From: Toxotes chatareus
Lineage: Eukaryota > Chordata > Actinopteri > Toxotidae
DNA length: 64,000 nt
Assembly (NCBI GenBank): GCA_016801885.1
Contig: CM028887.1
Location: 23,049,115 to 23,113,114 of the forward strand
Direction: 5' to 3'
Position numbers and translations under genes: made by a program. Positions 22,703-33,125 of the stretch are shown piece by piece. Numbering within the stretch: the stretch's first letter is position 1; every line of letters begins with the position of its first letter. The notes beneath the pieces were generated by a model. The model did no database searches and had not been told where the DNA came from. It was given only the letters and a program-made list of their open reading frames with translations.

Positions 22703-24501
22703 TCCTAGACCAATGGTTCCCCAACTCAGGATTTGGAAGCCGCCCCCCCAGAGGGGACACAACATGAATCAGAGGGGACATACAATGATTAACACAACAG
22801 AAAAGAATAAAACAGTTACTTTAAGACAAAAAGTAGGTTTGTTTCTCTGACTTGTCTTCAATAATTCAGTTTGTATTGGATACTTTTACCATGGATATCT
22901 AGAAATTATTTATATGAAAGAATTGAAGAAGGGAAGATAATTTTTTTAACATTCCTCACAACTCGCAGACATAAAGTATTAAATCTGTAACAAGGAGTCA
23001 CACATCAACATTGCTTCATTTTAAGAGGGCACAAGGTTGGAAACTAGTATCTTAACAGGCATTCAGGCTGAAATCAGCTCTGTGTTAGAACAACGCAAGG
23101 GGCTATGTCGGTGGGGGCGTGTTGCCTCTGGCAGAGATAATAAAATTCAATCCGGGAAGCCTGGTTTGAGTAACAGATCTGTGAATTTTACGAGATGCCA
23201 AAACACAGCACAACACTGGGCTGCTGCCAGTCTGAATGCAAGTTTAGATAGTACTTTAGCCTTGACTTGCTTGGCCACATTTTCACAAGACTTTGCTCCC
23301 CTCAGCTGTGGACAACAATAACTTCATAGAGTCTCCCCCTTTTATTCTTCTTGGCTTATGTGGATCCACTATGGTTTTGTCAGCAAGCAGTAACATAATT
23401 ACCCCAGTTCTCAAATATATCACATAGGTGAAAGGTCCACCAGTAGCTCAGGAGGCCTATAAATTTGATCTTTAATCTGCTTCCAGTTCCCAGTAAGCAA
23501 AACCCCACACCAGTCTTCCTCTGTGGTTAGGACAGGTGAATCTTAAGTAAGCCTGAACATCTTGAAATCTGAGTCTAGCTTTGGGGTTAGACTAAGGTTC
23601 AGGCGTGGGTTAATGGTTAAGGAAATAACACAGAAATGCAGAGATGTAACAGTTAATCAAGTGACAGCTCAATAGCTACTTGTCACCTGCTGTAATAGTT
23701 ACAGTAGTTGAGAAATAATAGTAGTGTATTAGTATAGTATAAAGTTTTCCTCTTTCTCTGTGCTATCACTGCCAACAACCATTTTCTTTTTTCTTTTGAA
23801 AAGTCTTAAGTGTTGTGTAATTTTCCTTTAAGCAGTCATAGATTAAAGTTTTGCCTTTCTCCGCTGCCACTCAAATATCAACTCAGCCAACAGGAGTTTA
23901 TGACACCACAATAATGATTTCCCATTGTGTTTCATGATAGCTTCCATTGTCTACCTTTCCCCTTTTCATCAAAGGGAAAGGAGCAAGGGAAAAAAAAAAA
24001 CAATGTGGGGGCTCATTACAGCTTAATGGATTGCTGTCTTTCTATCTGTCTCTTTCCAATCCTTGATTCCCCCATCCCCCGACACTCACCCCCTCCCACT
24101 TCTTGTTAGCAGGACAGGCTTTGTATTGTAGTGACAAGTCAATGAATCTGTGTGTGGGTGAACATGTGTGTTAGGCAAAGAGTGTAAAATTGTGCACGGA
24201 CTTACAATCTCTGTCACATGTTTGCAGGGGGGGCATCTCCCCAAACTGGCCCTGGTAGCTCCCCTCATTCAGAAAGCAATCAGGGACTCTGCGTCTTCCT
24301 CTCTGTCTTTCAATCACTCCCTCCATCACTGATGTAATTTGTCATTAGCAGAGCGAAGAAACTTTTAATTGAGTCTCAACTGTTTGGGAGCAGATGACAA
24401 CTCCTTCCTCATCTCATTTGGCCTGTTTTTGTTTGCTTTGCTTTTGTTTCAGTGTAAAGAATAACCTTTGTTTTTCATCATATTTGATTATCCCTTCATG
24501 G

Positions 24502-24558
<57 letters not shown>

Positions 24559-25334
24559 GCTGAGATGTGTGAGTGTATGTGTGCACACTTGTATTCAGAG
24601 TTGCGGGTCTGGGTGAATCTCTGGCTGCTTGTCCTGTTTTGACCTCTCCAATTAATTTCACCATTAAAGCTGGATCTCAAGGTGAATTGCAGAGATTCAC
24701 AGAAAGGTCAGTGCACAGTATTTATGTATATTCAACAAAATTTTAATTAAGCAACAGTCATTAAAAATTCACATAGTGTGGTGGCTGCTCAGGGGAGTTG
24801 AGTGTGGTGGAGAATGGCATAAAACATTTACTTTTTAAAGCCATTTGAGCAGAAGTAATTTACTGTCAGTCGCAGGCATGAGTAGCAGCCCAAGTACCTA
24901 GTGAAAAATGTATGAAAATGCATTGTGTGCATGTAAACAGTTATATGTATGTGAAAGGAAACAAATCCTTTATCATGGTCAGTTATTACGCTTTGTAAGA
25001 AAGTGCTAAGTACGAGATAAGAGTTCAAGCCTTCAGCGTGACATTTCCAGTGTGAATTTTCATTTATTTGCTGTGGAAATAACTAAGTCTAGAACATGAA
25101 CACAGTCCAATGATAAATCAGTGAAAGCAGAAGCATTTTATCATGTTTCTGCTTTAAGTGCCCATAAGCTGAGGATGCTACAGGCAGAAGTGTGCCTTGC
25201 ATTATAACATATATACAGTTCACCTATAATTAAAATCATAATTAACTTTGTGAGTCATTTTTGTTATCTGAACATTCTGGTTTCCGTGTTCTTGAAGAGT
25301 GTTGATATGTGACTGGGGCTATGTTGTAACATAA
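22703..25334. other. Non-coding DNA
   Basis: It holds a large (TG)n array (24503-24555) and ATTA/AATTG-containing sequence at 24325-24400 that looks like a conserved non-coding element. A 94-codon ORF at 23037-23321 has no recognised domain. No repeat family was identified. Confidence 0.45.
24503..24555. repeat. (TG)n microsatellite, long pure array
   Basis: An uninterrupted run of about 26 TG units; with the array at 56422-56476 one of the two longest in the window. Likely to vary in length between individuals. Confidence 0.95.
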
Positions 25335-25560
25335 CATAAGCTTTATTTGTCATATGCACAATTATACATAGTACAATGTACAGTGAAATGTGTTTTTGTA
25401 CCTGCACCATTAGTGAGAAAAATAAACACAGAACAATGTCTGTCAGCACACAGACTAAGAATAAAATAAGAATAAAATAGAATATATATATATGGAAATA
25501 TAGAAAATAAGAATAAGATAACGATAAAACAAAATACAAAATATATAATGTGCAGTAGTT
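25335..25560. repeat. Probable teleost interspersed repeat
   Basis: The block 'aagctttatttgtcatatgc' followed by 'acagtgaaatgtgtttttgt' and an A/T-rich tail of AATAA/AATAG units is one I associate with a dispersed fish repeat. Class and borders are unknown. Confidence 0.4.
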
Positions 25561-25930
25561 CAGAGCTAAAGCAATATGGGAAAAAAGCTTTGTCTCATAA
25601 AGTGAGACTTTTTTCTTTTTGCAAATCACATTAATGTCTTGGGTCCACCCAGACTCTGCAGCTGATGGGTTGTGATGTTGTATTTTTCACGTGAAAGTTC
25701 AGTTTGTACATTGCTGATGTCTGTTAAAAGTCCAATAACATCAAATACATTAATAAATCTAACCTCATTCATGTAGCTGCTGTGATGTATCTAAAGCAAA
25801 CTGAGAAGCTGAAAATGTCAGGGTCTAAGCACAAGCAGAACAGAACTGAAAGCAGATCGTACACTATCGATCACTGCTCTATGAACTCGCTTAACGTTAG
25901 CCTAAAATGCTATCCCAAACTTTTTTGCAG

Positions 25931-26048
25931 CAGAGGATGTGAGCAGTGAGCAGTGTGAGTACATCAGGAGACAAGAAGAGCTACATGATACTACGAGCAT
26001 GGAACTACATGAAAACCAAAGTGCTCCTGGCTCCAAGCACAGCAGGAG
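25931..26048 (+). other. Candidate internal coding exon
   Basis: The left border is 'aacttttttgcag'; the right border is AGGAG followed by 'gtatgt'. Only one frame is open through all 118 nt; it starts after two bases (upstream intron phase 1, downstream phase 2). The peptide begins EDVSSEQCEYIRRQEELHD and ends SAPGSKHSRR. It is hydrophilic, non-repetitive and protein-like, but I cannot assign a family. The pyrimidine tract before the acceptor is short. It could also be a fragment of a transposon gene. Confidence 0.3.
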
Positions 26049-26673
26049 GTATGTTCAAAGTCTGACTAGTTTTCTGAAAAATACAGATAAACATGGGGAG
26101 AATCTCTCACCTTCCTTACAAATCTGTAGTGGCGATGTCCATGAAAGAGACTCCTGTATGTCCTTCTACATTCCCATTTGTATTGCCTTTTCTCTGCTGT
26201 TGAATTCAAAAGCCCTCTGCAGTAAAAATCTCTGTCAGCGAAAAGTGTCATCAGGTCAGGAAATTTGCTGAAGCATGGTGAAAGTTTTTTGGCCCTTTTC
26301 CTTGGTGGCTCATGAAGAGACAAAGCACAGCAGCCATTAGTAAGATATATCCCTGGAGGAACATTAGCTTGATTCTGAAGCACAGCAAGAACGCTGTTGT
26401 TGACTGATACCCGTTTCCCGCGCCTTTAGGTAGTATAAAGAAAGATATAGTAAATCAACAATCAAACAATTCGGATAAGTCACAAAGTAATATCACTATG
26501 CATGTTATCTCTGTATGCATAGGATGTGTTTAGCCTAGCTTAGCTCAAAGAATGGGACAAGCAAGATTTTAGTTTAGCTCCCTAAAGAGTGACAAAATAT
26601 GCCTTCCAAGAATTACAAGTATAAATTTTCATCCAAATGTTGCACAGATTTTTAACCAAATTTCAAGTTCTGC

Positions 26674-26710
26674 CCAAAAACAAAACAAAACAAAACAAAA
26701 CAAACAAAAC
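26674..26710. repeat. (AAAAC)n simple repeat
   Basis: Seven imperfect AAAAC/AAAC units in a row. Confidence 0.9.
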
Positions 26711-28730
26711 AGGGTGTTGATACATGTTTGAGGACCTACATTCTCCTTATCACTCAACACATGTCTCATGTTTTGTTCATTTTAATTTCTGGTGTTTCCA
26801 CTTAGGAAAGGAAGGAGATTCAAAAGAGGTGAATACAAACAGGTTTTTTACACTTTTTCACATCTGGCCAGTAACTGTCCTGTTTGAGAAATTGGATTCA
26901 GTCTGTCTCTAATGATTCTTGGATGCAATGGCCCTTTTCTTGCTATGGGGTAGTGTTCAAGGGATATTATTTACACAATGTATTTATGACGTGCAAACGT
27001 GATAAAATACTAACTTGTTCAGGAGCAAGCACGCTGGTCTTTTCACTTTGCTGATGACCTGGGTGCTTCTCTGTGTTTCTGGTTTGTTGGTTAGGGATGA
27101 CTGCACATCACTGATGGAGCCACGAAGAAGAGACAGGGTGCAATTTTTTTGCATGTATAAGTTATGGATTGGCAAATTGCCATACAGATTAATGTGCATA
27201 TTCAAACAGTTTATTTCTGTCTTTCTTTGTGTCACATTCGGAGTCTCTGTCTCATGCATACTGAACTATACGTACAGTGTTTGTGTATGTAGTTACATTA
27301 TTGATCATGTTGTCGAGTGACAGATGTTTGGCCTCACTGGCATTATCAAACCAAGATTGCCACTGGTGATGATGAGCTTAAATCATGAGATCCCTGATGA
27401 TAACAGCTAATTCTGCTGTTCAGAACAAATTTCTCCATTTGTATCAAATCCCGCAGGCTTACTACACGACTCAGGCAATGACACCCTGTGCATCAAGCGA
27501 GCTTTGATTTTCCTCAGTACCTGTGTAGTTATTGTAACTCTGAGCAAATTCAATCAATTCTCCCTTGTTGCTGCGTGAATTGATGGCTCTTTAATATCCA
27601 CATTTCCCATTTACCTCACAGCTTCAAACGTGCAAGTGTAAAGGAAATGGATACACAGAAAAATACACAAAGCCATGCACACACACAAACAGACAGACCT
27701 CACATACTCCCATGGGATTACATTGAAAGTCATATTTTGTCAGATTGTATGCTTGATTGTTACAGCAGCTCAGCCTAAGAAGTACACTGAAAATTGCAAG
27801 CAAGATAGAGGACAGAAGGTAGCTAAAGGAGGTAGGAAATAGCTCTGTGTGTGTCTCTGCGTGATTGTGTGTTTGTGTCTGTGTGTGCGCTCATGCTTCG
27901 GTAATGGTATTTCTGGATATATCCCAAGTTATTACTGTAAATCAGGCGGGCTTTCAAGACCTTTAACACAAAGTAACAGTCCCTAACAGCAGCCCCAGGC
28001 TGCCATATAGAAATTACATGAATATGGATTAAAAAGAAAAATGGGATGGAGGGGAATAAGAGATAGACGGAAGGATCGAGTGAGGAAGAGGAGATGAGGA
28101 AGAAGGAGAATTATTAGGATAGGGAGGGAGGGAGATAGAGAGGACAGTGAGAAAATGCAGTGGAATGAGGATGGACAGATTGAAGGGTGGAGGGAGGTTA
28201 AATAGGAGAGTGGTGTTTGATAGAGGTATAACAGCATGAGGTAGGTAAGAGGGGCAGGTGGAGAATGTGCAGGTGGAAGGGCAAAGCGGGGCCAAGGTTT
28301 GGAATGGAAGAAATGGATGTGATGGAGAAATGGGAAAAAAAAAGAAAAGAGCCATTTCACATCAAGAGTCTTTCAACACAAGTGGACCACTTCCACCCCT
28401 GGCCCTTTGGCTGAGGCTCACAACAGTCTGTACTCATATGCAAACCAGGGAAATTTATGGAAATGACTGGTCCAGTGTGGACTTAAAAATAGGATTGGCT
28501 CTCCAGCTCGCTTATGAATCATGCATCCTTTTTCAAGTCAGAGACTTTAACTAATGGGTCATTGTGAGTAAAGGACCCTCATTTGGCACCGTGCTATAGT
28601 ATATGATTATTTCAAAAGCATACGGTAGCCTTGACACACAGAAAAACAGGATTCTACAAAACAATTCATAGCCAGATCTCTGCAGGTAGTAATGTATTAC
28701 AAAATTAAGACTTGGTGCACTGAAAGGAAT

Positions 28731-28800
28731 AGTTCAACATTTTGAAAATTTGAAAATATTTGCTTCTGTCTCTGATTTAGATGAGAAGAAGGGTATGGTT
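28731..28800 (+). mobile_element. Teleost repeat family A, left end
   Basis: 'gaaaggaatagttcaacatt' followed by an A/T-rich 'ttgaaaatatttgcttctgt' and 'tagatgagaag' is the well-known left end of family A. The rest of the element is replaced by family C and other sequence. An inverted piece lies at 29385-29490. Confidence 0.6.
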
Positions 28801-28984
28801 GTCTATTCATTGTCTGTGTGTTCAGTATGGAGCTGTAGTCAGGAACAGTGGGTGTGTTGTGTATTTTTTTAGCCACACTAGCTGTGTGGCTTTAGGGATG
28901 GCAGTGTAAGTCACTTTTGGTCCACAAATGACTATTGTGGCTTTCAGCTGTACTGTTAAACAGGGCTGGTTAGTTAACGGTAAC

Positions 28985-29105
28985 TAAATACCATGCTAAC
29001 ACGCCAAACTAATATGGTGAACATGGTAGATACATCTCTGTAAAAATCATCATGTAGGCTATACACTGGCATCATGAGAACGTTAGCTTGCTGACTTTAG
29101 GATTT
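28985..29105 (+). repeat. Teleost repeat family C
   Basis: 'accatgctaacacgccaaac' then 'atggtgaacatggtag' and 'gagaacgttagcttgctgac' follow the order of the family C consensus as I recall it (copies also near 33045 and 38240). Confidence 0.5.
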
Positions 29106-29211
29106 ATCTGGCTTGTTCATTTACGAACAGGGATGTAAAAATGGTCATTTGTTATTTCAGAACTACACACTGAAGGTATTTTTTTAAATAAAAAAGGGTT
29201 CAACTGCTCCT

Positions 29212-29256
29212 GGTGTGTGTGATTGTGTACTTTCCAAAGTACAATCACACACACAC
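29212..29256. other. Near-perfect hairpin
   Basis: 'tgtgtgtgattgtgtacttt' is followed, after two bases, by 'aaagtacaatcacacacaca'. The arms pair with only one GT dinucleotide unpaired. It probably arose by an inverted duplication next to a TG/CA repeat. Confidence 0.7.
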
Positions 29257-29384
29257 ATACACCAATTGCTTCAGTAAAGTGCTCTAGCTAATGTGAGTTG
29301 CCTGGCAGCTAGCTAGACTTGTAAGCACTTCGCTGGCAGGCATTTTTTAAACTCTGGACAGAGGCAAGTTTGCAGTTTTGCCCC

Positions 29385-29490
29385 TGCCTCCAGCTTTTAT
29401 GCTAAGCTAAGCTAAACACACGCTGACTCCAGCTCTGCATTTAACACATCCATGAGACTAATATCAGTCTTCTCATCTCATTCTGAAAAA
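29385..29490 (-). mobile_element. Teleost repeat family A, inverted piece
   Basis: On the minus strand the order is 'gagatgagaagactgata', 'tcatggatgtgtta', 'gtgtttagcttagcttagc', 'ataaaagctggaggcaggg'. This follows the start and TTAGCTTAGC core of family A (compare 58190-58330). It is opposite in orientation to 28731-28800. Confidence 0.6.
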
Positions 29491-29521
29491 AAATCATGGC
29501 ATACCAAATACTGCGACAATC

Positions 29522-29544
29522 TGTGTGTGTGTGTGTGTGTGTGC
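29522..29544. repeat. (TG)n microsatellite
   Basis: About eleven pure TG units. Confidence 0.85.
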
Positions 29545-30415
29545 ACTTATATGTGTATAAATGTTATATGCTCAATCAGGTATTAATGTATCAAAGGTAG
29601 AGAGGAACTACCCAACAGGCTTTGAGGTACTTTATCCCTCATCACATAGAAAAGAGATTTTCAATTATCCCTCTTCAATTCCAGACCTTCTTTTAATATG
29701 AATGTGCAAGTTTGCACGCGCACACACACAGTCACGCACACCGTGCGCACATTTTCCCAAATTTCCTTTCACCTGCACATCAGAGAACTCAAACTTCATT
29801 TTGAGCTTAGAAGTTAAGAGTTCAAAGAGATTGAAATCCACATATGCAGTCACTCACCCAAACACACACACACACGTTCACCCTGCAGATGTATTCCCAC
29901 TATTACTGTGCGAGGAACACTATTAAGGAAGTGCTGTGGTTGCATCTGTTCTGAGAGTGTGTACAGCCCTGAGCGAGTCATCTATTCCAGCAACCTTCCC
30001 CTCTCCTCTAGTCAACGCAACAGAACACTCAGCGCCTCTGAACACAACTCTCCAAGCTTGAGAGGGACAGACCCTGTAGTTCAGCATGTCTCGATGTCGG
30101 CTTCTCTCTCTCATTATCTGCATTTCACACTTTCTTACTCTCGTTCTCGGAATCTGTCTGTCTTTCCCTTAGGGTTTTTTTCTTTTTTTTCTGTTAATCT
30201 CAATATTGTATCAATGCGAGTGTTGAGCATGCCTGCTCGTGAGACAGAAGGCGAGACGCTGACTGTGTGTCTGCGTCCAACAGCATGAGTGACATTTCAC
30301 AGACAGTAACACTATCGACAGATAATGTGTCATTTGATACAAGACTCATGATAACGATCAGAAACTGAATCCTGTAATACTAGCATGTGTTTCTCATGCA
30401 TGTGGATGGATGAAA

Positions 30416-30417
<2 letters not shown>

Positions 30418-30448
<31 letters not shown>
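30418..30448. repeat. (TG)n microsatellite
   Basis: About fifteen pure TG units. Confidence 0.9.
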
Positions 30449-30452
<4 letters not shown>

Positions 30453-30589
30453 AGAACACACAGAAAGAAACAAAGAAAATCATCCCTACATCACTATCCA
30501 GTGACATTGCAAAACTGTCACGGAGCATGTATACAGTACATTTTCTGTATCTCTATGGAACAGTGCAGACATGACATATGAAACCCACT

Positions 30590-31070
30590 CACACACACAC
30601 AAACACACACAGACAGACACACACATGCTAGGTTTGATTGCACACACTACTATCTCTCTAGTACTGAAATATCTTATGTCTGCAACCGAAACTGCGTCTT
30701 TCACATATATGCATGTCCATGTGTGCACATATCCGTACATAGTATGTTTGTGTGTGTACTTGTGTTTGTATGTGTGTGTTTGTATGAGAACGCAGTGCTT
30801 TTCTGCAGTGCTACAGTGCCATCTACAGCCGGCTCTCACTCGGGAGCAGAAGCAGCAAAGAGCCAGTGGCCATACACAAGCAGTGGCCTTCCCTTCACTC
30901 TCACCATGGGATAAGAGAGTGTTTCCTCTGAGCGAGTGGGTGTGTGTGTGTATTTCAGTGTGTGTATGTGTGTGTGTGCCACAGACACACCATAAAGGTG
31001 AGAGAATGCAGGGGGAGGAAATAGCCTTGTGTTTGTGCGTCTGCATGTGTGTGTGTTTGTGTGGCTTTTC
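30590..31070. repeat. Cluster of imperfect CA and TG microsatellites
   Basis: CA-type sequence at 30590-30630 and 30986-30990 and TG-type runs at 30745-30785, 30938-30978 and 31045-31062 alternate within 480 bp. Runs of opposite polarity can pair, so extended hairpins are possible. Confidence 0.7.
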
Positions 31071-31765
31071 ACTTCTCTGGCTGACAACTAAAATACCATA
31101 CTGCTCCCGTCTCACAGACATGGCCTTTTCTTTTCCCCTCCAGCCTTTTTTCCCTCTTTCTCCTCAACTCCTCCGCCTCCACGACTCCCCCTTCTCACGT
31201 CCAAACTCACCGCCGCTCCAGAAGTTTTGTTCTTCTCTGGCACTTTAACATCATTCTCAGCTTCTCTACTTAAGAATGACACTCCTCCTCTCTGCTCTCT
31301 CCCGCTCTCTCAGAATTGCGCTCTCACTTTGCTCCAGCTCTTATCTTATCTGTACTGTTTGCTTGAATTATAAGATGCTGCTTCCTCCCAGACTCACCAA
31401 CATAAATACAGTCCTTCCATGGAGAAACTTTGATATGTTCACCATTCATTTGAATTCTCTTCACTGCATTGCTGTCAGTGCTTTCCTGGCCTGACATTGC
31501 GCACCAGTCTGCTTGCGATGTGATTCAAATATTAGTTGGTTTAAGGAAGAACAGTGAAAAAGGTGATTGATGACAGTGGCAACAAGATGTATGAATAAGA
31601 ATAGCATTTGGTTCACTGTGTTTGGACAGAATTGCTTACGCTTCTTCACTAGCTGCTTCTGTCTTTCTCGCTCTCTTTATCTCCTCTATCTGTTTATTCA
31701 TTCTCTCCCACTGAGACACCGCTCTCCTCATCTTCCGCTCCCCATCTTCCTCTCTCCTCCCGCAG

Positions 31766-31843
31766 TCCCTCCGCTGGGGTTAATGAATGACTTGGCAGGA
31801 GGCGGTAGCAGCGGCTGTGGGGGAGCCAGTAGGGCTCAGAGAG
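31766..31843 (+). other. Candidate 78-nt cassette exon
   Basis: A strong pyrimidine tract ('cttcctctctcctcccgcag') ends at 31765, and the donor GAGAG followed by 'gtgagg' starts at 31844. The 78 nt are a multiple of three and carry one open frame with phase 1 on both sides, as in a skippable exon. The peptide is about 25 residues, containing GLMNDLAGGGSSGCGGASRA. The sequence is GC-richer than its surroundings. I recognise no family. The frame also stays open past the donor to 31980, so an unspliced ORF is the alternative. Confidence 0.4.
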
Positions 31844-33044
31844 GTGAGGAGACACTCTTCCTGTCACCCCCCAGCTACTATTCTCACTCACCGGGCTGCA
31901 CTGCCACGCAGCCCTGCCAGGAACAGGATGGCACCGGTTTATTGGATTATCTGTTAGAACGACTTCCTGGTCCTGGGTAGGGCTCGTGCACAGCTATAAA
32001 ACAAACTGGATCTTCAACCAGATTTGTTGTTTTTCTTGGTGTCAGCACGTGAAAGGCACAGCCAGAGGAGAGGAGGAGAAAAGAAAACAGATGCTCAAAT
32101 TCACCATAAACACTTCAGCCATAAGGGCACATTCAAATGGGGGCGCTGGACGACACCGTGCTCTGTTTATAGCCACTCAAGCAGCTGTGGATGGTTATGG
32201 TGGTCAGTTAGTCCACCACTTTGGCTCAGAGTGAAGTATGTTGACAGTTATCAGATGGTTTGCCACTGCACTTTGTACAGACACTGACAGTACTCAGAGG
32301 AAGAATCCTTTGACTTTTCATCTAGTGCCACAAGTTCTCACTTACCCAGTGAAGTATCTCAACAGACTGGCACAGAATTTGGTTCATACATACACATGGT
32401 TCCTCAGTGTTGGTTTTCGCAGCTGGTTTTGATTTAGTTTTAGGGTCAGGTTTTTTTGACCAAAATATGCATTAGTTTCAGTCAGATTTTAGTGTGTCTG
32501 CTTTTCATCATACATTTAAAATTTTGTGTCTGCAATGCATTTTGAGGTCCCATCTGCGCAGGCAGTTACCATGGTGACAGGTGTCTCTCACAAGGGTGTC
32601 CATGTCACTCTGCTCTCCAGTAAATCCAGTTAGCATTTCCAAACTCTGTCAGTTTGAACAGAGCCGCTTTATCTAATCTCATCTGGCACAGTTGTTCTCG
32701 CTAACTGAGCATTTCTGTATCTACTTGTGCTGTTCACTGCAGTGGGTCGCTCAAAAGCTGGGTTCACTCACCTGTTCACTAAAACACTGTTCATGTTCTG
32801 CGTTTAGTTTGACAGGAGACGCTATATTGTCATGCAACATCAATGCGTGACGGCTGCTAACAGTGTAGTGTCACGATTTGGTAAATGTGTGACTTCATGT
32901 TTTTTTTTTTTTTTTTTTGTACGTAAATAAGTGGGAATTGTTCTGTGTAATTGATGTTTGTATTGTGATCAAGTTGTGGGCCTTGAGCCTGTAATAAAGT
33001 TTATATATGTCATGCTGCCAGCAGGCTGACATTTTGGGTTCACT

Positions 33045-33125
33045 TTCATGGTAAACATGGTAAACGTTACCTGCAAAACATCAGCATGTTATCATTGTCA
33101 TGGCTGCTAGCGTGGCTGTGGGACA
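33045..33125 (+). repeat. Teleost repeat family C
   Basis: 'catggtaaacatggtaaacg', 'acctgcaaaacatcagcatg' and 'ggctgctagcgtggctgtgg' are in family order. A further weak piece ('tgctaacacaccaaac') lies at 33605-33630. Confidence 0.55.

Larger units (their letters stand above)
25561..28730. other. Non-coding DNA with one candidate exon and a purine tract
   Basis: Besides the candidate exon at 25931-26048 and the AAAAC array there is a strongly purine-rich tract at 28030-28345. The region 27420-27610 has AATT-containing, non-repetitive sequence of the type seen in conserved elements. A 105-codon minus-strand ORF (26066-26383) with basic residues (PPRKRAKK) is unrecognised. Confidence 0.45.
29545..33044. 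other. Microsatellite-rich non-coding DNA with one candidate exon
   Basis: It includes CA/TG arrays at 29718-29730, 29863-29876, 30418-30448 and the cluster at 30590-31070, a poly-T run at 32900-32919, and the candidate exon at 31766-31843. Long ORFs here on both strands (up to 225 codons) are dominated by HTHT/VCVC repeats and are not genes. Confidence 0.5.

Noticed and set aside
22233..22850. Two ORFs sharing the peptide ALHWLE-KPAATRP
   Set aside because: The shared peptide comes from the inverted arms of the hAT MITE, not from related proteins.
28029..28360. Overlapping ORFs of 108 and 125 codons
   Set aside because: They read the complement of a purine tract and are only Leu/Ser/Pro/Phe-rich.
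30486..31248. ORFs of 211 and 225 codons on opposite strands
   Set aside because: Both are made largely of HTHT or VCVC runs from CA/TG repeats. They overlap each other antisense and contain no domain.
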